A stretch of DNA of 64,000 bases from UBA7374 sp049890275 (GTDB lineage Bacteria > Verrucomicrobiota > Verrucomicrobiia > Opitutales > Coraliomargaritaceae): positions 128,669 to 192,668 of the forward strand of contig JBMHBT010000014.1 in the NCBI GenBank assembly GCA_049890275.1, given 5' to 3'. Positions 44,952-53,446 of the stretch are shown piece after piece. The notes beneath the pieces were generated by a model. That model was not told the origin of the DNA. It was given only the letters and a program-made list of their open reading frames with translations, and ran no database searches. The position numbers and the translations under genes are program-made. Each line of letters begins with the position of its first letter. Positions within the stretch are counted from its first letter, which is position 1.

Positions 44952-45470
44952 CTACTTCTTTTCAACTTCGTCAGCCCAATCCTTCGGATTTCGGTATTTT
45001 ACGGTTTGCAGGTGTTCCGCATAGAGTGCCAGCTCGCCCTCTCCTTTAAATACTTCATAGCTAACCCGTATTAATCCCATCTCGGCGTATTTCGGACGTT
45101 TTTCAAGATGGGTGCGTATTGTGTAGATCGTATCACCAATAAATACGGGTTTAATAAATCGTAATTTGTCGTATCCATAACTGAAGGTATGGACATTATT
45201 ATTAGCCATGAGGCCAAGCCCGTAGGCAAAGACCTGCGCACCTGCAACCAATCGCTTGCCGAATAAACCTTCCTCTTTAGCAAATTTTTCATCCCCCACA
45301 TAAGGGTGCATATCCAGGACCATGGAGTTAAACAGCATCGATTCTCCCTCGGATATGGTTCGGCGTATGGAGCGACCTTTGACCCCAACGACAAAGTCTT
45401 CATACATCCAATCCTCGGTATTATACTGCTTTATGGAAGCATGGGCTTCGGCTGGTGTTGATTCAGGCAT
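44952..45470 (-). CDS. MaoC-like hotdog-fold dehydratase
   Basis: A 172-residue protein with a hotdog fold of the MaoC/(R)-hydratase group. The N-terminus D-W-M-Y-E-D-F-V-V-G leads to a central helix and the beta segments F-I-K-P-V-F-I-G-D-T-I-Y, which is the usual MaoC pattern. The hydratase Asp-His pair (D-x-N-P-x-H) is not clearly present: the region reads V-L-D-M-H-P-Y-V-G-D, so the activity is uncertain. It is the last gene of the eight-gene operon, 6 bp after the glycosidase-like gene. Confidence 0.78.
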   Translation of the reverse strand: MPESTPAEAHASIKQYNTEDWMYEDFVVGVKGRSIRRTISEGESMLFNSMVLDMHPYVGDEKFAKEEGLFGKRLVAGAQVFAYGLGLMANNNVHTFSYGYDKLRFIKPVFIGDTIYTIRTHLEKRPKYAEMGLIRVSYEVFKGEGELALYAEHLQTVKYRNPKDWADEVEKK

Positions 45471-45476
45471 AATTGA

Positions 45477-46559
45477 TTATTTTGATTGTGGATGGTTTTG
45501 TTCAATCTTTAGAACAACTGCACTGGACGTTCTGAATTGTCCTCCGCGATAGGCACAAAAGAGGTAATCAGGGCGTCCGTCTTTCATTAAAATCTGAGGG
45601 CGCTCAAAGCGTCCTTGTCGGTCCAAGCCGGGCATTTTTTCGTCGAAATAATGCGGAGCATCTTTGAAAGCAATTTCTGGTTCTCCCCAGTGGATGCCGT
45701 CGGATGAGTGCATCATGAGACCGTATTCGTGGTTATAAAAGCCCATGTCACGAACGATCATATGGTATTGATTGTCTTCCTGCCAGACATAGGCATCTTC
45801 ACACTGTACGCGTGGGTCTATCGGCGAAAAATCAACGACCGGATTGCCCTCATATTTCTTGTACGGCCCGGTTAGGTTATCCGACATCGAAATTCCATAA
45901 CGTCGATTACCATGTACGGCTTCATGAGAAGCGTAATCCCATCCTTTGTAATAGAGCCAATAGCGTCCGTCAGCATGCTTTATGAATGCTGGATTGCTGG
46001 TCACACGATCATCCCAATCGCCAGATTCACCGGCCATTACCATCGGTTGGTTGCCCACTCGTTCCCAGGGGCCATCGAGACTATCTGCAATCGCCATGCC
46101 CACACGTTTTGTCGCTGTCAACTGGTAGTAATACGGCATGTATTCTTCTTTCGTCATCGCCATCACCTCCTCAAGGCTTACCCCGAGGTCTCTACCCGTA
46201 GAACCCATGTAGAGTAGGACAAATTTATCCCCCATCTTGTAGACAGTTGGGTTGTGGATCGACCAAGAATCCCAAGCTCCACTCCGTTCTCCTTTTAATA
46301 CTGTCCCAGTTGTCGTATACGGTCCTTCAGGATGATCGGCAACTGCGTGCGCGACTTCACTGGCAGCAACCCAGCCTAGGTGGTCATAGCCATTCAACCA
46401 ACGTGCATAAAACACATGGACGCGACCCTGCTCATCATAAATAGGTGAACAGCACCAAACATTGTATTCAGGGTCTTCGAGGATTCGCCCCACCGGTTTC
46501 AACTTTTTGGCAAAATCAGAAATGACTTCGGGGCGATTGAATAGGCCAGTTTTGGACAT
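45477..46559 (-). CDS. Five-bladed beta-propeller glycoside hydrolase-like protein (GH43/GH117 type)
   Basis: A 360-residue protein with repeated blade motifs: S-P-I-Y-D-E-Q-G-R-V-H-V-F-Y-A-R, S-I-H-N-P-T-V-Y-K, T-S-N-P-A-F-I-K-H-A-D-G-R-Y-W-L-Y-Y-K-G, and F-E-R-P-Q-I-L. This layout is that of clan GH-F and related propellers acting on arabinosides, xylosides, galactans or anhydro-galactosides. No signal peptide, so it would work on imported oligosaccharide. Family cannot be fixed by eye. It lies 42 bp downstream of an SDR gene and 6 bp ahead of the MaoC gene. Confidence 0.75.
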   Translation of the reverse strand: MSKTGLFNRPEVISDFAKKLKPVGRILEDPEYNVWCCSPIYDEQGRVHVFYARWLNGYDHLGWVAASEVAHAVADHPEGPYTTTGTVLKGERSGAWDSWSIHNPTVYKMGDKFVLLYMGSTGRDLGVSLEEVMAMTKEEYMPYYYQLTATKRVGMAIADSLDGPWERVGNQPMVMAGESGDWDDRVTSNPAFIKHADGRYWLYYKGWDYASHEAVHGNRRYGISMSDNLTGPYKKYEGNPVVDFSPIDPRVQCEDAYVWQEDNQYHMIVRDMGFYNHEYGLMMHSSDGIHWGEPEIAFKDAPHYFDEKMPGLDRQGRFERPQILMKDGRPDYLFCAYRGGQFRTSSAVVLKIEQNHPQSK

Positions 46560-46601
46560 TAGTATTAGGGGTAAATTCGTTAGAATGTATTTGGCAGCTC
46601 G

Positions 46602-47363
46602 CTAAAACCCGACGCTAGCTCCCCCGTCTACCGTTAGGATGGTGCCGTTAACAAAACCGGCGGCTGATGAGGTTAAATAAGTGACAGCGTTTCCAATATC
46701 TTTGGCTTCACCAAAGCCGCCCATCGGAGTTCGGCTGAGAATTTTTTCTTTTCGGACGGGATCATCGCTTAAAGCCTTTTCCATCATCGGAGAGGCAATC
46801 CAGCCCGGGGCAATTGCGTTGACGCGAATACCGCTGCCGGACCACTCAGCGGCTAGGGCCCGAGTCAACCCAATGACCGCACATTTTGCCGCCGTGTAAG
46901 CAACAATATTGGGTACGCCCATGAAAGAAGCCATCGAGGCAATGAAGAGGATGTTTCCCCTGCCTGCCTGAACCATGCCCGGATAAACATCCCTAGAGAG
47001 AGCAAAACTTGCATTGACGTGGGTGGAGAGGACGTTTTGGAACTCTTCATCCGTAACTTCGGAGGCAGGTTTCTTCAGATGATTACCCGCATTGTTGACC
47101 AGTAAGCTAACCGGCTGACCAAATGCATCCTTCGCATCCTGAATAATGGAAGAACGATCGGCTGAGTCCGTTATGTCGCCGCAGGTGATCGCACAGAGTT
47201 CTTGGCCGATTTCTGCTTGCGCTTTGAGCAATGGTTCCTCGCGCCGACCACACAAGACAACCTTAGCACCAGCGTTACACAGCGCTTTTGCAATCCCCAG
47301 TCCAAGTCCGGTTCCTCCACCGGTAATCAGGGCAACATCAGCGGATAAATTTGGAGGACTCAT
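46602..47363 (-). CDS. Short-chain dehydrogenase/reductase (SDR 1)
   Basis: A classical NAD(P)-dependent SDR of 253 residues. The cofactor glycines are in T-G-G-G-T-G-L-G at 14-21, N-N-A-G is at 90-93, and the catalytic residues are Ser143 or Ser146, Tyr156 and Lys160 (Y-T-A-A-K). Its start overlaps the stop of SDR 2 by 4 bp. Beside an enolase-type dehydratase such SDRs often oxidise a sugar or a 2-keto-3-deoxy acid; the exact step is not visible. Position 35-41 has R-R after the second strand (C-G-R-R), suggesting preference for NADP. Confidence 0.93.
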   Translation of the reverse strand: MSPPNLSADVALITGGGTGLGLGIAKALCNAGAKVVLCGRREEPLLKAQAEIGQELCAITCGDITDSADRSSIIQDAKDAFGQPVSLLVNNAGNHLKKPASEVTDEEFQNVLSTHVNASFALSRDVYPGMVQAGRGNILFIASMASFMGVPNIVAYTAAKCAVIGLTRALAAEWSGSGIRVNAIAPGWIASPMMEKALSDDPVRKEKILSRTPMGGFGEAKDIGNAVTYLTSSAAGFVNGTILTVDGGASVGF

Positions 47364-48130
47364 GACAATAGGCTCCTGTAGCCAATTTCTGCTCCACCGG
47401 AAACATGCATAATGTGCCCCGTGACGAAGCGTGCTTGATCCGATATCAGAAAGATGGAGGCATCAGCAATCACGTCTCCTTCCGGGCAATAGCCGAGCGC
47501 ATGGATTTTATTCAGGTAATTCTCCATCACCTTCGGCTCCGGTTGTTCCGATACCCAAGTTCGTAGCATTGGCGTCCACGTGCCTGCAGGGCACACCGCA
47601 TTCACGCGTATGCCCATAGGTGCATAGTCCAAGGCCATTGATTTGGTTAAGGTATTCATGGCCCCTTTAGTCGCAGTATAGGCAGCATGATTTTCCTGTC
47701 CCATCACACCGACCATACTCGAAGTATTGAGGATGTTTCCTTTGCATTTATTGAGTGCATCCAAGCCGTACTTAGCAGTCAGGTACACACTCTTGATATT
47801 CGTACTAAACAAAAGATCCCATTCCTCTGTCGTCGTCTCATGCAGTGGTTTCGCCGGAGAGCCAATGCCTGCATTATTGTGAATGACATCTAAGCGACCA
47901 TATTCGCTTAGAATGGACTCAATCGCACTTTGTACATCGGCTTCCGAAGAAACATCACAACGAAGGCCCAGATGGCGCTCTCCTAAGTCTAGGCTTTTCT
48001 CTTTCACTAATTCTTCGTTGCGGGCACAGATGACGACGATAGCTCCTTCGCGAGCGTAGGCTTGCGCACAATCCCATCCGATGCCCTCCGATCCGCCGGT
48101 CAAAAAGACCACTTTATCTTTTAAACGCAT
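47360..48130 (-). CDS. Short-chain dehydrogenase/reductase (SDR 2)
   Basis: A classical SDR of 256 residues: T-G-G-S-E-G-I-G at 11-18, N-N-A-G at 85-88, Ser137/138, and Y151-x-x-x-K155 (Y-T-A-T-K). It is 46 bp downstream of the large FAD protein and is coupled to SDR 1 through a 4-bp overlap. Two different SDRs in one unit fit a path with two oxidation steps, for example sugar to lactone and keto-deoxy acid to diketo acid in non-phosphorylating L-fucose breakdown. Which does which is unknown. Confidence 0.93.
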   Translation of the reverse strand: MRLKDKVVFLTGGSEGIGWDCAQAYAREGAIVVICARNEELVKEKSLDLGERHLGLRCDVSSEADVQSAIESILSEYGRLDVIHNNAGIGSPAKPLHETTTEEWDLLFSTNIKSVYLTAKYGLDALNKCKGNILNTSSMVGVMGQENHAAYTATKGAMNTLTKSMALDYAPMGIRVNAVCPAGTWTPMLRTWVSEQPEPKVMENYLNKIHALGYCPEGDVIADASIFLISDQARFVTGHIMHVSGGAEIGYRSLLS

Positions 48131-48176
48131 CTGTTGCTGGAGGTCTTAAAATAAGATATTAAAGGTGAAGACGGGA

Positions 48177-51100
48177 CTAAAGAACTGGCTCGTTATACAC
48201 ACGTATTTCGTAGAGACGCCCGGAAAGATCGCCGTTTGTTTGTGTAATGAGAACACGAACTTTAGAAGCCTTGACCGCAGGGAAGTGATGAATGCGACGA
48301 CGCTGATAATTATTTTTCACTTCGGTAGCCGTAATCCAGTCTTTGCCGTTGTAGTATTGAATTGAATAGTCGCGGACACATTCTGGAGGCATCCGGTCGC
48401 TCTTTTTATATTCCCAGGTAATGTGCCGCTTATTAGCCAAATCCGTATCAAAGGTCAGGTAAACATGGTTGAACTCACGTTCCACTCCGAAATCCAACTC
48501 CAACCACTGGGGTAGGGATTCTTTTGGATCGGATACCCACATATTGCTGGGTACTGTATCCATCCACATTTCCCAGTCGTCATCTAGGGGTCGTGTCAAT
48601 CCATTGATTGCGTTTCCAGGCCCTTCGTCCTCGGAGATACTACTGGAAGCAGATATAGCTGCTGTGCGAGCGAGGTCATTCGGGTCTTCATTACGAAGAT
48701 GGAGAATAGTCACATCGTCTTTCAATAGCTTCTGTTGTAGCTCAGTAATATGTGACTCGTAAATGCCATGCGGACTTGTGTTTTCGCGAATACAAATCGC
48801 CGCAGCAGTTCCGATAATTTGCCCCATCATACCGGTTGTGCCTTGCACACGAGCTGTACCGAGGGCCACACGGGATACAGAAATATTCCGGCCAGCCATA
48901 AACATATTGGGAATGTTTTTCGAGTAGAGGCATCGCAAAGGTATGCTAGCTGGTGAGATCTTCCTCTCGTAGTCAAAGGGGCTCTCAGGAGAAAAGATTC
49001 CAAGTGGATGGTGGACATCCAACATCCAAACAAAATAGCCCACACGATCCGGAAATACTTCGCGGTTTACCAGATGATTTTCATCGACGATTAACTCGCC
49101 GACTAGGCGTCTGGTTTCTCGCTTTGCATTGGTAATCGGAACGTAGTGCAGTTTGTAATTAGCTGCCTTTTCCGCAAGGGGGGAATAATTCTTAATCCAG
49201 TTGTAATAGGACATGCTGGCGAGGATTAGGTCGTCTCTAGCCCACTCCGGATCCCATAGATCATCATTTCTACTATGATTTTCTGTCCACCAATTGCCGG
49301 CACGAATACCGTTTTCAAACAGCGGTCTTTTCACATAACCTGCTTCGTTATCGCGCATGTCATACAGCCATTTGGGCCCATCGAAGGTGACCGGCTCACC
49401 CATATCGATTGCCTGGTAGCCGAGGATTGAATGCTGCATGAGCGATCCGCTCATGGTTAAATTGTCAGCGATGTCTTTACCTCCGTCTTCACCAAACGTC
49501 TCACGCGATTCCCGGCCGAGCATCCACTCCGCACCGGCATAATAGCCCAGCCATCCGTCACCGGTACAATCAGCAAAGAAATCTCCGGAAAATCGGGATA
49601 AATGACCATCAATCATATTAAAAGCAGTCACGCTGGTGATTCGATTGCTGTCATCTGTTTCTGCTTCGAATACGTGAGAATTCAAAAACACTTGAACATT
49701 GGGTTCAGCAGCTAGGGCGAGTTCGGCACCCACCGACCATTTCTGGTTGAAGTTATACGCCGCCATGCGTCCGATTTCTTCGTTTAAGCCAGCCTCTCGT
49801 CCGCGCCCTGTGCTCGATCCACCAGAAACGGGGACCCCCATTTCTGGGCTATTGTTTCCACCAACCATCGGACGATTTTGGATCAAGGCAACTTTTGCTC
49901 CGTGGCGAGCTGCGGCTATGGCTGCGTTACATCCTGCGACACCCCCACCAACAACGATGAAATCAAAATGTCCCTGATCAACTGCTGGGAGTGGTTCAAC
50001 AAATTGACTGCGCATTGCAGCGTAGTCCTTTTGCTCCTGTTTTGGGATAAAGTCTAAGTCACTCGTTATGATGAACGCGTCGCAACGACCGTAGAAACCA
50101 GTGTTATCTTCTAGTTCCAGTGAAGTGCTTCCTTCCAAGTCAAAGAGACCGCCGTCTTGCCAGACCCAAGCTCGCTGCTCCGCCGTTCCAAAAACGGTCT
50201 CTGACTTCACGCCGTTGACGCGTACAGAAAATTGGCCTGGCGCATGGCCAAGTCCCAACCAGTTTTTACTGCGTACCCAGAGTCGATATTTGCCGGGCTG
50301 CTTCACTTGGATAGCGGTTTTGGCATTTTCAACTTTTTTGTTTAATCCGGCAGCAATTAGATAAGGTGAGCCCATCTGCGGAACAAATTGCGTATCCATC
50401 CACCAGCCACCGTAATCGTCGAAATCTTCCGCATCGACCCAGTACGTACCAGGGACAACCGCTTCTATCGTACGCTTACCCGCTTTTTCGTAAAAGGAGG
50501 TAAAAATGTTATTCTTCCGCGAAACATCAAACATACCGCTGCGAAAGGTTTCAGCAATCGCTTCTTCACTGAGCACACTGGCAGCGACACGTATCTCGTC
50601 TACAGTGCCGGTTAACTGATTTCTCTTTCGAACAGATCCGATGTAAACAGGCGATGTTGACGTGCTGATTACCCGATTCTCGCCCAGAGATTTTTCCGTC
50701 GCTAACTTGCCGTTGATGTAGAGCTTCATTGTTTCTCCGTCAAAAGTCGCGGCAAAATATCGCCATTGTCCGGCACCCCAATTGCCCAGCTCTGCAGAAA
50801 GTCTTTGCTCTTCACCGTCGATCCAGAGTGTGAATGAAATCTCTTTTTCCGGACCTAAATGTAGAGCGTACGCGCCGTCTTTATGCAGTATAGTTGGTTT
50901 GGTCGGATAGCGCGGATTCCATGGCTTGACCCAAGCATCAATGCTTATGGCCTCCTCAATGTTAAAGCTTTTATCGCCGCCACAATCGACACCGCCACCG
51001 GTTTCAATTTGCAGGGCCGCATGATGTACACCATCCACCCAGCGTGTACTGAACGATCTGCCATCATTGCCATTGCCAGAGCTATCGACTGCCAGCAATT

Positions 51101-51218
51101 CTGTGCCATCGTCCATACGCCAGTAGCCGCGTAAATCGAATTCCTCAGTAGCATTTGCTCTTGTAATACCAAGCAACAAAAAGAGTAGGGCGGATAGAAG
51201 GATGAAGGTAGTTTTCAT
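48177..51218 (-). CDS. Large secreted FAD-dependent oxidoreductase with LamG and discoidin domains
   Basis: About 1013 residues. Signal peptide at 1-23 from the ATG at 51218 (an ATG 21 bp upstream is possible). A LamG/concanavalin domain spans about 25-225 (starts R-G-Y-W-R-M-D-D, a common planctomycete/verrucomicrobial form). A beta-domain at about 250-390 resembles a carbohydrate-binding wrap. The FAD-binding fold starts near 412: D-F-I-V-V-G-G-G-V-A-G-C-N-A-A (PF12831 type). The last 140 residues look like an F5/8-type C (discoidin) domain. A secreted flavoprotein needs Sec export with FAD loading outside or a chaperone, which is unusual. Function within the sugar operon is unknown. Confidence 0.85.
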   Translation of the reverse strand: MKTTFILLSALLFLLLGITRANATEEFDLRGYWRMDDGTELLAVDSSGNGNDGRSFSTRWVDGVHHAALQIETGGGVDCGGDKSFNIEEAISIDAWVKPWNPRYPTKPTILHKDGAYALHLGPEKEISFTLWIDGEEQRLSAELGNWGAGQWRYFAATFDGETMKLYINGKLATEKSLGENRVISTSTSPVYIGSVRKRNQLTGTVDEIRVAASVLSEEAIAETFRSGMFDVSRKNNIFTSFYEKAGKRTIEAVVPGTYWVDAEDFDDYGGWWMDTQFVPQMGSPYLIAAGLNKKVENAKTAIQVKQPGKYRLWVRSKNWLGLGHAPGQFSVRVNGVKSETVFGTAEQRAWVWQDGGLFDLEGSTSLELEDNTGFYGRCDAFIITSDLDFIPKQEQKDYAAMRSQFVEPLPAVDQGHFDFIVVGGGVAGCNAAIAAARHGAKVALIQNRPMVGGNNSPEMGVPVSGGSSTGRGREAGLNEEIGRMAAYNFNQKWSVGAELALAAEPNVQVFLNSHVFEAETDDSNRITSVTAFNMIDGHLSRFSGDFFADCTGDGWLGYYAGAEWMLGRESRETFGEDGGKDIADNLTMSGSLMQHSILGYQAIDMGEPVTFDGPKWLYDMRDNEAGYVKRPLFENGIRAGNWWTENHSRNDDLWDPEWARDDLILASMSYYNWIKNYSPLAEKAANYKLHYVPITNAKRETRRLVGELIVDENHLVNREVFPDRVGYFVWMLDVHHPLGIFSPESPFDYERKISPASIPLRCLYSKNIPNMFMAGRNISVSRVALGTARVQGTTGMMGQIIGTAAAICIRENTSPHGIYESHITELQQKLLKDDVTILHLRNEDPNDLARTAAISASSSISEDEGPGNAINGLTRPLDDDWEMWMDTVPSNMWVSDPKESLPQWLELDFGVEREFNHVYLTFDTDLANKRHITWEYKKSDRMPPECVRDYSIQYYNGKDWITATEVKNNYQRRRIHHFPAVKASKVRVLITQTNGDLSGRLYEIRVYNEPVL

Positions 51219-51259
51219 ATTCGTGAGTATAAGGTGCATATTTCTACAGAATAAATTTA

Positions 51260-52378
51260 TTAGTTATGATATTTGTTAATTGATTTCAATGCTTCTGCGG
51301 TGGGTTCCATGCCGGCGCCTGCTATTTCCGGAACAACAAAGTATCCGTCGACCACTTCTGCCGGATGCTTCATCCAGTGACGCAACCAAGGGATATACTC
51401 CAGAAGCGTGCAGGCCGGATGGGCATTACAGAGATGCTGATGCACTTGGCTCATATCACCGACATGCGGAACCACTGGTAAATAGTAACTGTGAGCTAAG
51501 TCAGCGACTTGCCACCATTCAGTAATGCCAGCAAGTCGGACAATGTCCGGCTGCACATAATGAACCGCATTGGCATGAATGAAATCCCGAAACTGAGCAG
51601 ACAGGTAGAGTTGTTCTCCCAAAGCAATTGGAGTCTGAATGGAGTTGGCTAAACGCTGATGACCGATCACATCATCAAACCCGATTGGCTCCTCCAGCCA
51701 TGTGATGTCAAAATCCTGTAAGCGAGAGCTGATTTGAATGGCTTGTGGCAAAGACCAACGGCCATTTGCATCCGTCATAATTCGTATATCGGAGCCCAAA
51801 GCATTGCGAACCGCTTCAACCCGTCGAAGATCTTCATCTCCGGAAGAACTGCCTACTTTTAATTTTACTGCACGGTACCCTTCTTCTTCGACCATCTTTT
51901 TGCAATCGTGCACCAGCTCTTCCATGCTCCAGTTCAACCATCCGCCATCGGTATTGTAGGCCTCCACTTTTGTTTCTGACGAACCGCCCAACAGTTTCCA
52001 CAGAGGTATATCTAGTGCTTTACACTTTAAATCCCATAAAGCGATATCGATGGCACCCAATGCCAGATGGGTAATGCCCGACCTTCCGACCCAGTAGATT
52101 TCACTGCATTTGTGCATCTTTTCCCAGAGAGCGCGCACCTCCAATGGGTCTTTCCCAATGAGAAGCGGTCCGTAGGCGTTGCAAATACAATCCACGATCA
52201 GTCGATCTGTCGGGAGGTGTGCATGGGTGCCAGAAAAACCGTACCCGATATGCCCTGTGTCGGTATGAATCGCTACGCCGGGTGCCCCCCAATGACTGAT
52301 TGAATGCGTGCTGTCTTCAATGCCACCACGAGTGACCGGTGCATGTAAGAGGAGAGGCTCGAGTTTGGTAATATGCAT
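51260..52378 (-). CDS. Enolase-superfamily sugar-acid dehydratase (MLE/MR family)
   Basis: A 372-residue cytosolic enzyme of the mandelate racemase type. The catalytic base motif is K172-L-K174; metal ligands are D203 (T-D-A-N-G), E229 (L-E-E-P) and E255 (G-E-Q); the second base is His305 (V-P-H-V-G-D). This set is typical of acid-sugar dehydratases such as L-fuconate, L-rhamnonate or L-talarate/galactarate dehydratase, which make 2-keto-3-deoxy acids. The Asp partner of the His should lie near 278. It follows the zinc alcohol dehydrogenase by 2 bp. The stereochemistry of its substrate cannot be read by eye. Confidence 0.9.
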   Translation of the reverse strand: MHITKLEPLLLHAPVTRGGIEDSTHSISHWGAPGVAIHTDTGHIGYGFSGTHAHLPTDRLIVDCICNAYGPLLIGKDPLEVRALWEKMHKCSEIYWVGRSGITHLALGAIDIALWDLKCKALDIPLWKLLGGSSETKVEAYNTDGGWLNWSMEELVHDCKKMVEEEGYRAVKLKVGSSSGDEDLRRVEAVRNALGSDIRIMTDANGRWSLPQAIQISSRLQDFDITWLEEPIGFDDVIGHQRLANSIQTPIALGEQLYLSAQFRDFIHANAVHYVQPDIVRLAGITEWWQVADLAHSYYLPVVPHVGDMSQVHQHLCNAHPACTLLEYIPWLRHWMKHPAEVVDGYFVVPEIAGAGMEPTAEALKSINKYHN

Positions 52379-52380
52379 AA

Positions 52381-53394
52381 TTAGCAGAAATCAATCATCG
52401 CCTTCACTAGAGTTGGTTGCTCCAGAAGGCTTGGAAATTTTTCATCCAGTTGATCAAATTTGAGTCGATGGGTAATGATTGGCAACGGATTCATGGAATC
52501 AGACTCGATTTGTTTAATAATACTCGCAAAAGTGCTGGATAAGGCAGCACGACTGGCCAGAAGGGTGAGCTCTCGGCGATGAAAGTTGGGATCATCAATT
52601 TGTAGGTCACCGACAAACAACCCGACGAAAACAACGCGTCCTCCGTGCTCAGTAAAGTGAAAACAGTGGCGCATCGATTCACGGTTACCCGTAGCATCGA
52701 CTACGCAACTGGGGAGTTGGCCGAAATAGGAATTCAGTTTACTCGGCAAATTTTCATCCGCTTTTAGCGGATAACCAAGTCCGAGCGTTTCCGATGCAAA
52801 ATGTAAACGCGAATCATCAATATCGACCAAAACAACATTCGGTGAATTATGGAGCGCGTTGACTGCCAGCGCTACAGCGAGGCCAATGGGCCCCATGCCC
52901 AGGATGACTGTCGGTTCTGCTTCCCTTGGAGATGCTCGCTCTACGGCATGCGCTCCAATGGCAAGGGGTTCCACCAGTGCCAATTGGTCCGGCTTTAATA
53001 AGGAGCTTTTGTGTAAATAACGGGGTTGGATTGTTAGGAAGTGTTGGTGTCCTCCGTCAATATGGACCCCTAAGACTTCAAGATTCTTACAGCAGTTTGT
53101 TTTACCGATAGCGCATGCCGGACAATTACCACAGGAAAAATAGGGCTCGATTGCACAAAGATCCCCCGCGGATAAATCGCATCCGCTTGGCGCGGAGACG
53201 ACTTCAACGCACAACTCATGGCCCAGACGACGTGGATAGGAAAAGAAAGGTTGTCGTCCGGAAAAGGCATGAAGGTCAGTCCCGCAGACACCGCATCGGT
53301 GTACCCGAACCAAAGCATCCCCAACGCCAGGAAGTGGCTGGTCCATTTCAGTCAATTCAAATTTTCCTGGATGTACGAGTCGAAGACTTTTCAT
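52381..53394 (-). CDS. Zinc-dependent alcohol dehydrogenase (MDR)
   Basis: A 337-residue medium-chain dehydrogenase. Catalytic zinc ligands C34 (C-G-V-C-G-T-D) and H59-E60 are present, and the structural zinc lobe has C88, C91, C94 and C101 or C102. The Rossmann motif I-L-G-M-G-P-I-G-L-A starts near 165. Related enzymes oxidise sugars or polyols (sorbitol, threonine, galactitol or L-fucose-like substrates). It is the second gene of the operon, 52 bp after the Gfo/Idh gene, and is coupled to the dehydratase. Confidence 0.92.
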   Translation of the reverse strand: MKSLRLVHPGKFELTEMDQPLPGVGDALVRVHRCGVCGTDLHAFSGRQPFFSYPRRLGHELCVEVVSAPSGCDLSAGDLCAIEPYFSCGNCPACAIGKTNCCKNLEVLGVHIDGGHQHFLTIQPRYLHKSSLLKPDQLALVEPLAIGAHAVERASPREAEPTVILGMGPIGLAVALAVNALHNSPNVVLVDIDDSRLHFASETLGLGYPLKADENLPSKLNSYFGQLPSCVVDATGNRESMRHCFHFTEHGGRVVFVGLFVGDLQIDDPNFHRRELTLLASRAALSSTFASIIKQIESDSMNPLPIITHRLKFDQLDEKFPSLLEQPTLVKAMIDFC

Positions 53395-53446
53395 GCTACC
53401 GAGGAGATGTTTTTTTAACGGAGACTTTTAGGCGTATAAACGAAGA

